A stretch of 64,000 nucleotides of DNA from Fusobacterium varium (GTDB lineage Bacteria; Fusobacteriota; Fusobacteriia; Fusobacteriales; Fusobacteriaceae), in NCBI GenBank assembly GCA_021531615.1, contig JADYUE010000005.1, positions 19,436-83,435 of the forward strand. The letters run 5' to 3'. The translations under genes were made by a program, and so were the position numbers. Below are positions 27,594 through 37,788 of the stretch, in pieces. The first letter of the stretch is position 1, and every line of letters begins with the position of its first letter. Under the pieces are notes generated by a model that did not search any database, was not told the DNA's origin, and was given only the letters and a program-made list of their open reading frames with translations.

Positions 27594-28007
27594 TTAAAAA
27601 GCAAATAAAAGTGTTCCTACTGTAATACAAATAATTCCTACAACCATTTTTAAAGTAATTGCCTCTTTTAAAATAATAAAAGAAAAAATCATTGTTAATA
27701 CTATACTAAATTTATCTATTGCCACTACCTTCATTACCTCAGTACTTTGAAGAGCTTTGTAATAACACAACCATGAAAGCCCTGTACATATACCTGAAAT
27801 TGTTAAGAATATCCAATTTTTTTGACTGATACTTCCTAAATTACTATGTTGTCCTGTTAAAAATACCATTGCCCATGCCATAATAAGAACTACTAATGTA
27901 CGTATCGCTGTTGCAACATTAGAATTAATATTTTCTATCCCTATTTTAGCAAAAATTGAAGTTAAAGCAGCAAATACTGCTGATAATACAGCAAAAATAA
28001 TCCACAT
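27594..28007 (-). CDS. EamA-domain (DMT superfamily) half-size transporter
   Basis: A 137-residue membrane protein holding a single EamA domain, with five predicted hydrophobic segments and the characteristic ends WIIFAVLSAVFAALTSIFAKIG and GIICITVGTLLF. Full DMT exporters have two such domains, so this one should work as a dimer, as in other 5-TM members. The substrate is unknown. It stands alone between two terminators. Confidence 0.82.
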   Translation of the reverse strand: MWIIFAVLSAVFAALTSIFAKIGIENINSNVATAIRTLVVLIMAWAMVFLTGQHSNLGSISQKNWIFLTISGICTGLSWLCYYKALQSTEVMKVVAIDKFSIVLTMIFSFIILKEAITLKMVVGIICITVGTLLFAF

Positions 28008-28068
28008 AAACTCACTTCCCTAATATTTTTATATCTAAATTATAATATAAAAAAGTTAAAATTTAATA

Positions 28069-28099
28069 AAAAAACTCCAGAAAAAATCTGAAGTTTTTT
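28069..28099 (-). terminator. Intrinsic terminator after purA
   Basis: A 13-bp stem with one mismatch (AAAAAACTCCAGA / TCTGAAGTTTTTT) and a short A-rich loop, 8 bp beyond the purA stop. Confidence 0.8.
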
Positions 28100-28106
28100 A
28101 AAATTA

Positions 28107-29396
<1,290 letters not shown>

Positions 29397-30098
29397 CTAC
29401 TTTGTTTTTAAAATTTCAATATAATTTATATTTTTATTGTGTTTACATAAAAATAGTTGCTCAAACTCTGTCTTTATATTATCCTCTGCTTTTTCACTAT
29501 TATGTAGATCTGAAGTGTGATAAACTACCTCATATCCATCAAGTGATGCTACTAAATCTAAAACATCTTGATAATATTTGTCATGGTCTGTTTTAAAGAA
29601 AAATTTCCCATCTTTTTTCAAGATAACATCTAATATTTTAAAGAAACTTTCTTGAACAACTCTGTTTTTCTCATTCTCTTCCCAAGGATCTGGAAAATTT
29701 ACATAGATTCCATCAACTTCATTTTCAGCTACAAAGGAAAGAATCTCTTCTCCTCTTCTCCTTAAAAATAAAGCATTTTTAGAGTTGTCTCTCTTAACTT
29801 TATTTGCTGAAAGTACAAGTCTTTTAAATCTTAATTCAAGTCCTATATGATTTCTTTCAGGGTATCTCATTGCCATTCCTTGAGCAAAGTTTCCACTTCC
29901 AGAACCTATCTCTAAATATATAGGATTATCATTTTTAAAAAACTCTCTCCATTTTCCCTTATATGAATCCATAATCTCTTTATCATAGATAATATACTCA
30001 GGAAAATCAAGAAGTTTATAAATATATGGATTATAATTTTTTCTTGGATTCTTGAAAAAATGTCTCCATAAATCCTCTTTTAACTCTTCTTTCGTCAT
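29397..30098 (-). CDS. trmB: tRNA (guanine-N7-)-methyltransferase
   Basis: A 233-residue SAM-dependent enzyme that makes m7G46 in tRNA. The SAM-binding motif (YLEIGSGSGNF) lies near residue 81 and the family motif FPDPWEENEKNR near 135. The N-terminal 60 residues (KNPRKNYNPYIYKL) are specific to this protein. It starts at ATG 30098 after GGAGGGCTA, 22 bp beyond the kdtA stop, and reads into purA. Confidence 0.92.
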   Translation of the reverse strand: MTKEELKEDLWRHFFKNPRKNYNPYIYKLLDFPEYIIYDKEIMDSYKGKWREFFKNDNPIYLEIGSGSGNFAQGMAMRYPERNHIGLELRFKRLVLSANKVKRDNSKNALFLRRRGEEILSFVAENEVDGIYVNFPDPWEENEKNRVVQESFFKILDVILKKDGKFFFKTDHDKYYQDVLDLVASLDGYEVVYHTSDLHNSEKAEDNIKTEFEQLFLCKHNKNINYIEILKTK

Positions 30099-30120
30099 TA
30101 GCCCTCCATCTATATTAAAA

Positions 30121-31347
30121 TTATATTAATTTATCAATTTTATCTAAAACTTTTTCAGCTACTCTGCTATTTTCACTAAAAAATTCTCTGATCTTCTCTC
30201 TTTTTATACCTCTTGTTTTTTCAATATCCTCTATTGCTTTTAAAAATTCCTCTACACTTTCAACTTTATAACCGATATCTTTTTTCAATATCTCCTTTGA
30301 AATATCCTTTACATTTTGAAGATATTTTCCAAAAATTGGAGTCTTTTCATAGAATAGAGGCTCTAATAAACTATGTCCACCAATATTTACTAAGGTTCCT
30401 CCTACAAAGGTTATATCTGCTATAGCATAGAGTTTTCTAAGTACTCCCATTTTGTCCACAAGTATTATATCAGTTTTTTGAAAATTGTCACTATTTATTT
30501 CACTATATTTTAAAAAACTTTTATTTCTCTCTTTGATAAGCTCTTCAATTTGAGGTATTCTCTCTAAATGTCTAGGAACTAATATTAACAATGTATTTTT
30601 CATTTTTTCAAACACATCTAATATTATCTCATTTTCACCACTTCTTGTACTTCCAGCAGTAAAAATCTTTCTTCCACCAACACAAATTTCCTGTTTCATG
30701 TCCTCTATAACTTCAGCTGAAAATCTTTCTAACTCTATATCAAATTTTAGATTTCCTAAAGTTTCTACTCTATTTTTATCTGCTCCAATCTCTATAATTC
30801 TTTCACTATCAAGAGGGGATTGCATATAGAAACCTGAAATTTTTTCAAAAAGAGGTTTTAGATATGAACTAAACTTTCTGTATTTTCCAAAGCTTTTATC
30901 AGAGATTCTTCCATTTACAATGATTACTTTTCCAACTTTACTACATTGAGTAATTAAATTTGGCCAAATCTCTGTTTCTATCAATATTAAAAGTTTTAGA
31001 TTTATTTTTGAAATAATATTTTCTATAATATCTTTTTTATCCAATGGGAAAAATATTATATCAACTCTATCATTTTCCTTGTACTTTTGTTTAGCATTAG
31101 CCATTCCTGTATCTGTAAAAATACTTAATAAAATTCTCTCTTTTCTCTCTGATAAAAGTTTTTTTATAAGTGCTTCAGACAGATTTACCTCTCCCATTGA
31201 TGAGCAATGAACCCAGATATACTCTTCTTTTCTTAAAAAATCAAAATTTTGTTTAAATCTTTTATTGAAAAATTCCCTTTTATCTTTATTAATAAGCATA
31301 TACATATATAAAAATGGCATTAACAATGCACGAATAAAATTATACAT
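30121..31347 (-). CDS. waaA: 3-deoxy-D-manno-octulosonic acid (Kdo) transferase
   Basis: A 408-residue GT30 glycosyltransferase that attaches Kdo to lipid A at the inner membrane. An N-terminal hydrophobic segment (residues 3-20) is followed by WVHCSSMGEVN near residue 45, the family motif with the catalytic glutamate, and by GGHSLLEPLF near 328 in the nucleotide-sugar-binding half. It starts 2 bp after the cmk stop, so translation is probably coupled. It is also named kdtA. Confidence 0.92.
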   Translation of the reverse strand: MYNFIRALLMPFLYMYMLINKDKREFFNKRFKQNFDFLRKEEYIWVHCSSMGEVNLSEALIKKLLSERKERILLSIFTDTGMANAKQKYKENDRVDIIFFPLDKKDIIENIISKINLKLLILIETEIWPNLITQCSKVGKVIIVNGRISDKSFGKYRKFSSYLKPLFEKISGFYMQSPLDSERIIEIGADKNRVETLGNLKFDIELERFSAEVIEDMKQEICVGGRKIFTAGSTRSGENEIILDVFEKMKNTLLILVPRHLERIPQIEELIKERNKSFLKYSEINSDNFQKTDIILVDKMGVLRKLYAIADITFVGGTLVNIGGHSLLEPLFYEKTPIFGKYLQNVKDISKEILKKDIGYKVESVEEFLKAIEDIEKTRGIKREKIREFFSENSRVAEKVLDKIDKLI

Positions 31348-31349
31348 AT

Positions 31350-32009
31350 TTATCCTACCTTTCTATCTATGCAATTTGAAATAGCTTCTACTACCTCATC
31401 TATACTCATTTTGCTACTATCTATCTCAATAGCATCTTCAGCTTTTTTTAGTGGACTTTCCTTTCTTGTTGAATCTATATGATCTCTCTCTTTTATTGAA
31501 TTTAAAACAGATTCATAATCTTCCTCTATCCCTTTTTCTTTGTATTCATTTAGCCTTCTTCTAGCTCTCTCTTCTGGAGATGCAACTAAAAATATCTTAA
31601 CTTGAGCTTTTGGAAATACAACTGTTCCAATATCTCTTCCATCTAAAATTATTCTCTTTCCTTTACTTATCTCTCTTTGAAGTTCTACTAGTTTTACTCT
31701 TACAGCTTTTATTGCAGCTACTGGAGAAACAACAGCACTCACTTCTGGTGTTCTTATCTCTGCTGAAACATCTTTTCCATTTAGAAAAAATTGATTTCCA
31801 ATTATATCTAACTTTGTATTCTCTAACATTTCAACTACACTTCTCTCATCTTCTAAATTAACTCTGTTTTCTAAAGAGTAAAGAGCTATCATTCTATACA
31901 TTGCCCCTGTATCTAAATATGTTAGATCATATTTTTTTGCTACTATCTTAGCTATTGTACTTTTTCCACTTCCTGCTGGTCCATCAACTGTTACTACAAA
32001 CTCTTCCAT
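31350..32009 (-). CDS. cmk: Cytidylate kinase
   Basis: A 219-residue NMP kinase phosphorylating CMP and dCMP. The P-loop GPAGSGKST is at residues 10-18; DTGAMYR near 36, the GRDIGTVVFP block near 124 and ASPEERARRR near 143 are typical of Cmk. The start ATG follows GGGGGATATA. It is 13 bp after prmA and 2 bp before waaA in a tightly packed operon. The link with Kdo transfer is notable because Kdo is activated as CMP-Kdo, releasing CMP. Confidence 0.95.
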   Translation of the reverse strand: MEEFVVTVDGPAGSGKSTIAKIVAKKYDLTYLDTGAMYRMIALYSLENRVNLEDERSVVEMLENTKLDIIGNQFFLNGKDVSAEIRTPEVSAVVSPVAAIKAVRVKLVELQREISKGKRIILDGRDIGTVVFPKAQVKIFLVASPEERARRRLNEYKEKGIEEDYESVLNSIKERDHIDSTRKESPLKKAEDAIEIDSSKMSIDEVVEAISNCIDRKVG

Positions 32010-32022
32010 TATATCCCCCTAA

Positions 32023-32955
32023 TTAATTGGCTTTGATTAACATTGCTCTCCATTCTTTGTCAGCTTTTACCTCAAGAATTTCCATTCCTAAAGCTTCAAC
32101 CTCTCTTTTTAATAGCTCACATTTTTCATCTATTATTCCAGAGAATATTACCAATCCATCTTTTTTAACTACTTTTGAAATATCATTAAGTAGTATTAAA
32201 AGTACATCTGCTAATATATTTGCAACTACTACATCAAATTTTTTCCCATTTACTACAGTTACTAAGTTTCCTAAATAAACCTTTGCTCTATCTTCAGATA
32301 TTCCATTTAATTCTAAGTTTTCTTTAGCTGATTCCACTGCTAACTCATCAATATCAGTTCCATAAACTTCAGAAGCTCCAAGTCTATCTGCTGCAATCAT
32401 TAATATACCAGATCCTGTTCCAACATCTATTACACTGTCTCCCTCTTTAATATTTTCTTCCATAAGTTTTAAACATAGTGAAGTTGTAGGGTGAGATCCT
32501 GTTCCAAATGCTCTTCCTGGATCTAGTTCAATGATAAGCTCATCATCTTTGGGTTCATATTCTCTCCAAGTAGGTTTTACAACAAATCTCTCACTTACCT
32601 TTTCAGTAAACAGATATTTTTTCCAGCTATTTTGATAATCTTCCTCATCATATTCATAAAAATCAATAGTATAAACTATATCTTCTCTATCTGAAAATAC
32701 CTCTTCAAATCTTTCTAAAATAACTTTTTTCCTCTTTTCAGCATAGATATTTAAAGGAAAATAAGCTGAAACAGCATGATCTACCATCAAGAAATCTTTT
32801 TCATTTTTATAGAAATCAAGAGGATTCTTATGTTTCATTGGCTCTTCTATCTTTAACCCTGTTACACCAAAATCATAAAATATATCTGAAATCTCTTTAG
32901 TTGCTCTATCTATATCATCACTTTCATAAATTACTTTTATCTCTACTACTTTCAT
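32023..32955 (-). CDS. prmA: Ribosomal protein L11 methyltransferase
   Basis: A 310-residue SAM-dependent enzyme that methylates ribosomal protein L11. An N-terminal substrate-recognition domain (about residues 1-60) precedes a Rossmann fold with VIDVGTGSGILMIAA near 172 and the NILADVLL block near 240, the PrmA variant of the N-P-P-like motif. I place the start at ATG 32955 (MKVVEIKV), 6 bp after GGAG; the in-frame TTG (32967) and ATG (32961) upstream lie on the binding site itself. It directly follows ymdB. Confidence 0.91.
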   Translation of the reverse strand: MKVVEIKVIYESDDIDRATKEISDIFYDFGVTGLKIEEPMKHKNPLDFYKNEKDFLMVDHAVSAYFPLNIYAEKRKKVILERFEEVFSDREDIVYTIDFYEYDEEDYQNSWKKYLFTEKVSERFVVKPTWREYEPKDDELIIELDPGRAFGTGSHPTTSLCLKLMEENIKEGDSVIDVGTGSGILMIAADRLGASEVYGTDIDELAVESAKENLELNGISEDRAKVYLGNLVTVVNGKKFDVVVANILADVLLILLNDISKVVKKDGLVIFSGIIDEKCELLKREVEALGMEILEVKADKEWRAMLIKAN

Positions 32956-32967
32956 AACCATCTCCAA

Positions 32968-33762
32968 TTACATAAAGTTTATTTGTGTTAAAGTTTTATT
33001 TATTCTCTCTATGTTTTTACACTCTCCAGTTTCTAAATCAATCTCTATTTCAATAGCATTTATTCTCTCATTTCCCTCTGCTATCTCAAATCTTTGAGGT
33101 AGTGCATTTAAAAACTTAGGTAGTACAGAGTTTATTGACATTCCTATAATTCCGTTTGTAGAACCTGTCATTCCCACATCAGTTATATATCCAGTTCCTT
33201 CTGGTAGTATTCTTTCATCTGCTGTTTGGATATGAGTATGTGTTCCATAAATTGCAGATACATATCCATCTAAATGCCATCCCATAGCTATTTTTTCAGA
33301 AGTTGCTTCTGCATGGAAATCAACTATAATAACTCTAGTTTCCTTTCTAACCTCTTCTAAAATCTCTTTTACCTTTTTAAATGGACAATCGATTGGTGGC
33401 ATAAATACTCTTCCTTGAATAGAGATTACTCCCACTTTATTTCCATTTTTATCCTTTACTATTGTATATCCTTTTCCTGGTGTTCCCTCGTCTGGATAGT
33501 TTGCTGGTCTTACCACTCTATCTGTTTTATCTAAATATTCATAGAAATCCTTTTTATCCCAAATATGATTTCCACCAGTTATTACATCACAACCCCACTC
33601 TAAAAGTTGGTCTGCTATCTTTCCAGTAATTCCAAATCCTGCTGCTGAGTTTTCTCCATTAACTATTATAAAATCATAATCTCCTCTTTTTTTCTCAAGA
33701 AAAGCTTTTAAAGTTTCTCTTCCTGGACTTCCTACTATATCTCCTACTATTAATACTTTCAT
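32968..33762 (-). CDS. ymdB: YmdB-type metallophosphoesterase (TIGR00282)
   Basis: A 264-residue metal-dependent phosphodiesterase; Bacillus YmdB acts on 2',3'-cyclic AMP and affects biofilm and RNA turnover. The metal-binding motifs GDIVGSPGR (8-16), NGENSAAGFG near 36, GGNHIWDKK near 63, DFHAEATSEK near 150 and GTHTHIQTAD near 175 are all in place. The upstream gene is rny, encoding RNase Y; the rny-ymdB neighbourhood is conserved widely in Firmicutes. A terminator between the two suggests that ymdB has its own promoter. Confidence 0.93.
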   Translation of the reverse strand: MKVLIVGDIVGSPGRETLKAFLEKKRGDYDFIIVNGENSAAGFGITGKIADQLLEWGCDVITGGNHIWDKKDFYEYLDKTDRVVRPANYPDEGTPGKGYTIVKDKNGNKVGVISIQGRVFMPPIDCPFKKVKEILEEVRKETRVIIVDFHAEATSEKIAMGWHLDGYVSAIYGTHTHIQTADERILPEGTGYITDVGMTGSTNGIIGMSINSVLPKFLNALPQRFEIAEGNERINAIEIEIDLETGECKNIERINKTLTQINFM

Positions 33763-33857
33763 TTTAATCCTTCTTTCTATTTTATTTTTTCTTTACTCTA
33801 AATTATATCATTTTTTTTTTTATTTAACAATTTTTCATTTATAAACTCTTAATATAA

Positions 33858-33886
33858 AAAGACTCTGATTATCTTTCAGAGTCTTT
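33858..33886 (-). terminator. Intrinsic terminator after rny
   Basis: An 11-bp perfect stem (AAAGACTCTGA / TCAGAGTCTTT) with a 7-nt loop, followed leftward by TTTTATATT. Confidence 0.88.
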
Positions 33887-33901
33887 GATATTTAAATCAT
33901 A

Positions 33902-35467
33902 TTATTTTGCATATTCTACAGCTCTTGTCTCTCTTACTATAGTAACTTTAATTTGTCCTGGATATTGCATTGTTTCCTCTATCTTCTTAGCCACATCTCT
34001 AGACATCTTAGTAGCTGCATCATCACTTACAACTTCTGGATTGATAATAATTCTTATCTCTCTTCCAGCTTGAATTGCATAAGATGATTCTACACCACTA
34101 AATGAGTTTGCTATCTCTTCAAGATTTTCTAATCTCTTCAAGTAAGCTGTTAAAGTTTCTCTTCTTGCTCCAGGTCTTGATGCTGATATAGCATCTGCTG
34201 CTTGCACAAGAATTGCCTCTACACTTTCAAATTCAACTTCATTATGGTGAGCCATAACTCCATTGATAACATCTGATTTTTCACCAAATTTTTTCAAGAA
34301 CTCTCCACCTATAATAGCATGAGAAGCTTCTATATCATTTTCTAGAACTTTACCTACATCATGTAAAAGTCCTGCTCTCTTAGCAAGCTCTGTATCTGCT
34401 CCAATTTCTGCTGCTAAGTTTGCAGCTAATTTTGCAACTTCTATAGAGTGAGTTAATACATTTTGACCATAACTTGTTCTGAATTTTAATCTTCCTAATG
34501 TTCTTATAATTTCTGGATGCATTGCTGGAATTCCAAGTTCGATTAATGCTTCTTCTCCTGCATCTACAATCTCTTTTTCAATCTCTTTTCTAGCTTTATT
34601 TACTACTTCTTCTATTTTTCCTGGATGAATTCTTCCATCAGTGATAAGTTTTTCAATAGCGATTCTAGCTATCTCTCTTTTTACTCCATCAAAACTTGAA
34701 AGTACAACTGCTTCTGGAGTATCATCAATAATTATATCTACACCTGTTAAAGCTTCAATAGCTCTTATATTTCTTCCTTCTCTTCCTATAATTCTACCTT
34801 TCATCTCATCATTTGGAAGGTTTACAACTGATACTGTGGCATCTACAACATAATCTGATGATGCTTTACCAATTGCTGTTGATAAAATTCTTCTTGAAAT
34901 TCTATCTTTTTCATCTTCTAATTTGCTTTCAAACTCTCTAATAGCAACTGCTGTTTCATGAGTTAAATCATCTCTTAGTTTTGCTATTAAAATATCTCTA
35001 GCTTCATTTCTAGAAAGTCCAGATATTCTTTCTAATTCATTTTCTTGTGCAACTTTTATATTTTCAATCTCTTCTTTTTTAGCTTCTAACTCTTCAGTTG
35101 TTTTTTCTAATTCTTGACTTTTTACTTCAAGTTTTTCTATTTTGTTATCTAAAGTTTCCTCTTTTTTAGCTAATCTAGCTTCTTTTTGAAGAAGTTCATT
35201 TTTAGAGTTTTTAATCTCTCTTTCTGCTTCCTCTTTTATTTGATAAACGTGTTCTTTAGCTTTTAATTCAATCTCTTTACCCTTAGCAACAGCTTCTTTT
35301 TCAGCTAATTCCACTATCTCTTTCGCTTTTATTTTTGATTTTGTTATCTCATCTTCTAAATCATTTAATTCATTTATTCTTTTATCTATAACAGACTTTT
35401 TATATAGTAACGATATCACTATACTTAGTCCGATTACTACTAATCCTATTCCTAAAACTACATTCAT
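33902..35467 (-). CDS. rny: Ribonuclease Y
   Basis: A 521-residue membrane-anchored endoribonuclease that starts decay of many mRNAs. The order is typical: a single N-terminal membrane helix (residues 2-22), a long coiled coil (about 28-165), a KH RNA-binding domain (about 210-275, GRIIGREGRNIRAIE) and an HD domain whose catalytic pair lies near residue 370 (LLHDVGK). The start has an AAGGATAAAAT site. It follows the STAS-domain gene by 24 bp, linking it to the anti-sigma-type pair. Confidence 0.96.
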   Translation of the reverse strand: MNVVLGIGLVVIGLSIVISLLYKKSVIDKRINELNDLEDEITKSKIKAKEIVELAEKEAVAKGKEIELKAKEHVYQIKEEAEREIKNSKNELLQKEARLAKKEETLDNKIEKLEVKSQELEKTTEELEAKKEEIENIKVAQENELERISGLSRNEARDILIAKLRDDLTHETAVAIREFESKLEDEKDRISRRILSTAIGKASSDYVVDATVSVVNLPNDEMKGRIIGREGRNIRAIEALTGVDIIIDDTPEAVVLSSFDGVKREIARIAIEKLITDGRIHPGKIEEVVNKARKEIEKEIVDAGEEALIELGIPAMHPEIIRTLGRLKFRTSYGQNVLTHSIEVAKLAANLAAEIGADTELAKRAGLLHDVGKVLENDIEASHAIIGGEFLKKFGEKSDVINGVMAHHNEVEFESVEAILVQAADAISASRPGARRETLTAYLKRLENLEEIANSFSGVESSYAIQAGREIRIIINPEVVSDDAATKMSRDVAKKIEETMQYPGQIKVTIVRETRAVEYAK

Positions 35468-35491
35468 ATTTTATCCTTCTCCATCATCAAT

Positions 35492-35839
35492 TTATTTAAA
35501 ACTTGCTACTGCTTCCTCTTCTGTTTCATATATTTCAAATATTTCATCTAATCCGATCATTTCAAATATAGTTTTAATATTTTCGTTTAATTTTATAAGT
35601 TTAATATCTCCACCCATATCTTTAACAACTTTTAATTTTCCTCTAAGAATTCCCATTGCTAAACTATTTATATGTACTAATTCTTCAAAATCTATTATAA
35701 ATTTAGTATTATCCATCTCAACAAGTTTAGTGATTCTTTCTTTTAATTTAGGTGCAACTAATGCATCTAGTTCTCCTATAACCTTTATAACCTTTATATC
35801 TCCTACATTTTTCTCAATTATATCAAAATTTACTACCAT
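35492..35839 (-). CDS. STAS-domain anti-sigma factor antagonist (RsbV-like)
   Basis: A 115-residue single STAS domain. The conserved phosphorylation loop is HINSLAMGIL near residue 56, with the serine kept but the usual DSSG pattern changed to NSLA. In partner-switching systems the unphosphorylated form binds the anti-sigma kinase and frees the target. The partner kinase gene ends 2 bp upstream. A GGAGG-type site precedes the ATG. The target is unknown. Confidence 0.86.
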   Translation of the reverse strand: MVVNFDIIEKNVGDIKVIKVIGELDALVAPKLKERITKLVEMDNTKFIIDFEELVHINSLAMGILRGKLKVVKDMGGDIKLIKLNENIKTIFEMIGLDEIFEIYETEEEAVASFK

Positions 35840-35841
35840 TT

Positions 35842-36234
35842 TTATATAACCTCCTTGATTTTCTTTTCTATTTTAAATAATGTTCCATTTAATTTCTTTT
35901 CTATTTTAAAATTGTCTGCAATGGCTCTAGCTATATATAAGCCCATTCCACCCTCTTCTTTACTCAATTTTTCTTCATCAAAACCTACACCATTATCTTC
36001 TACTACTAATTGGATTACATCATTTGATCTTTGAATTTCTAAAATGATATCTCCTGGTTTATATTTATACCCATGTTCAACTACATTAGTTGACAATTCA
36101 TCTACAACAGATAAAAGTTGAAACACATCCTTTTCATTTATATGTTGTAATTCAAGATAAGTTTTTACTAAGGCTCTAATTAAAGATAAATTCTCTAAAG
36201 AAGAAGGAATAGTCATTTTTATAATATTTTTCAC
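35842..36234 (-). CDS. Anti-sigma regulatory factor, HATPase (RsbW/SpoIIAB-like)
   Basis: A 130-residue GHKL-fold serine kinase. The N-box is VDELSTNVVEHGY near residue 47, the G1 box VEDNGVGF near 79 and the G2 box GGMGLYIARAIAD near 97. It would phosphorylate the STAS protein encoded 2 bp downstream and hold an unknown partner. No sigma factor gene is adjacent. A lipoprotein gene ends 6 bp upstream, which could supply an envelope signal; that is inference only. Confidence 0.87.
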   Translation of the reverse strand: MKNIIKMTIPSSLENLSLIRALVKTYLELQHINEKDVFQLLSVVDELSTNVVEHGYKYKPGDIILEIQRSNDVIQLVVEDNGVGFDEEKLSKEEGGMGLYIARAIADNFKIEKKLNGTLFKIEKKIKEVI

Positions 36235-36240
36235 CTATTA

Positions 36241-36753
36241 TCACCTTCTCTCTTTAAATTCTGTTATTTTCCATTCTCCACTCTTTAATGAAAAATAGAC
36301 GTTAAAATATATAGTTCTATCTTCAACAATAAAAGCAATCATATTATTTGCAGTATTTTTGAAGAATTTAGGTTTATTAATAAATATTTTTATTTTGGAA
36401 AAATCTACTTTTTCTATTTCATTTCCTACAAATATATTTTTTAAAGATGGATCCAATGTATTCTTTAACTTATTTGTATTTCCATTGGCTAACTCTTGTT
36501 TTATCTCATCTATTAATATTTCTAGGCTTTTTTTATCCCTCTGTTGCTCTATTATTAGCCTTTTATATTTTGAAACTAAATCTTGATTTTCCTCTTTTGA
36601 TAATTCAATTTCTAGTTTTTCTATCTGCCAATTTTCATATAAGTTTCTGTATATTTCTTCTCTCTTATCATTAAAAATTTTATTACTTATATTTGAACAA
36701 CCTGTCAAAAAAAAGATTGAAACAATCCAAATAAAAATCTTCCTTATATTCAT
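36241..36753 (-). CDS. Predicted lipoprotein of unknown function
   Basis: A 170-residue protein with a type II signal peptide: a positively charged start, a hydrophobic core (residues 7-16) and the lipobox LTGC with Cys19 as the lipid-bearing residue. The mature part is charged, mostly helical at first, with a strand-rich end (residues 115-170). I do not recognise the family; an NTF2-like fold at the C-terminus is possible. It lies 6 bp before the anti-sigma kinase gene and is probably co-transcribed with it. Confidence 0.78.
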   Translation of the reverse strand: MNIRKIFIWIVSIFFLTGCSNISNKIFNDKREEIYRNLYENWQIEKLEIELSKEENQDLVSKYKRLIIEQQRDKKSLEILIDEIKQELANGNTNKLKNTLDPSLKNIFVGNEIEKVDFSKIKIFINKPKFFKNTANNMIAFIVEDRTIYFNVYFSLKSGEWKITEFKERR

Positions 36754-36810
36754 CTTTACCTATTCCCTATCATATTAATAATACCATATCACTATCTTTT
36801 TATCAAGAAT

Positions 36811-37737
36811 TTAATTGTGCTTTACGTCAGTTAATCCCAAGTTTAATGCCTTCATAATACTATTTATAATCTCATCTTCACTTAATTTATCTAAATCAAA
36901 CCAAATGTAAGATGGATCATTTTTAAACCAAGTAAATTGTCTTTTTGCATATCTTCTAGAGTTTCTTTTTATATTTTCAACTGCCTCTTCATATGTAACT
37001 TTTCCATTAAAATACTCTATTAACTCTGTGTATCCAATTATATTTATCTTTCTTAAATTTTCACCATATTTTTCATAAAGAGCTCTAACTTCTTGCTCTA
37101 GCCCTTTTTGTAACATTATATCTACTCTTAAATTTATTCTCTCATATAGATACTCTCTATCTCTTTCTAAAGCCACTTTTAAAAAATTATAATTATTGTT
37201 TTTTATATTTTTTTTAGATAAAACAGAGAATTTATCTCCTGTTAATAAACAAACTTCCACTGCACGTTCAACTCTTCTTCTATTATTAATATGAATATCT
37301 TGAGCAGCTTGAGGATCTAACTCCATAAGTTTTTTATATAGTTCTTCACTATCTAATTTTAAAAGTTCCTCTCTTAAAACAGGATTTCCTGCTGGAAGAT
37401 CAGATAATCCCTCAGTTATAGAACCTATATATAACCCTGTTCCCCCAGTAAGAATAATATTTTTATTCTCTTTTTCTTTCTCATTTAAAATATTATCAAC
37501 TGCTGTTTGGTAATCACCAACACTATATTTTTTTATAGGCTCAACTACATCAAGCATATAGTGTTTTACTCCTTGCATCTCCTCTGTTGTTATCTTTGCA
37601 GTTCCTATATCCATTCCATTATAAATTTGAGCAGAATCAGCAGAGATTATATCTGCATCTAATAACTTTGCTAATTTTATAGAAAGATCTGTTTTTCCTA
37701 CTCCAGTAGGTCCTGCAATTACTAAACCTTTTATCAT
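36811..37737 (-). CDS. miaA: tRNA dimethylallyltransferase
   Basis: A 308-residue enzyme that adds a dimethylallyl group to A37 of tRNAs reading UNN codons. The P-loop GPTGVGKTD is at residues 9-17; SADSAQIYNGMDIGTAK near 35 and GGTGLYI near 98 are family blocks, and RYAKRQFTWFKND near 275 is the C-terminal signature. I start it at ATG 37737 after AAGGAAG; the longer in-frame GTG at 37755 overlaps the obgE terminator. The lipoprotein gene begins 57 bp downstream. Confidence 0.94.
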   Translation of the reverse strand: MIKGLVIAGPTGVGKTDLSIKLAKLLDADIISADSAQIYNGMDIGTAKITTEEMQGVKHYMLDVVEPIKKYSVGDYQTAVDNILNEKEKENKNIILTGGTGLYIGSITEGLSDLPAGNPVLREELLKLDSEELYKKLMELDPQAAQDIHINNRRRVERAVEVCLLTGDKFSVLSKKNIKNNNYNFLKVALERDREYLYERINLRVDIMLQKGLEQEVRALYEKYGENLRKINIIGYTELIEYFNGKVTYEEAVENIKRNSRRYAKRQFTWFKNDPSYIWFDLDKLSEDEIINSIMKALNLGLTDVKHN

Positions 37738-37755
37738 ACTCTTCCTTTCTAGCAC

Positions 37756-37784
37756 AAAAAAGCTGAATAAAAATTCAGCTTTTT
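37756..37784 (-). terminator. Intrinsic terminator after obgE
   Basis: A stem AAAAAGCTGAA / TTCAGCTTTTT with a 6-nt A-rich loop, directly after the obgE stop and before the miaA ribosome binding site. Confidence 0.85.
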
Positions 37785-37788
37785 ATTT

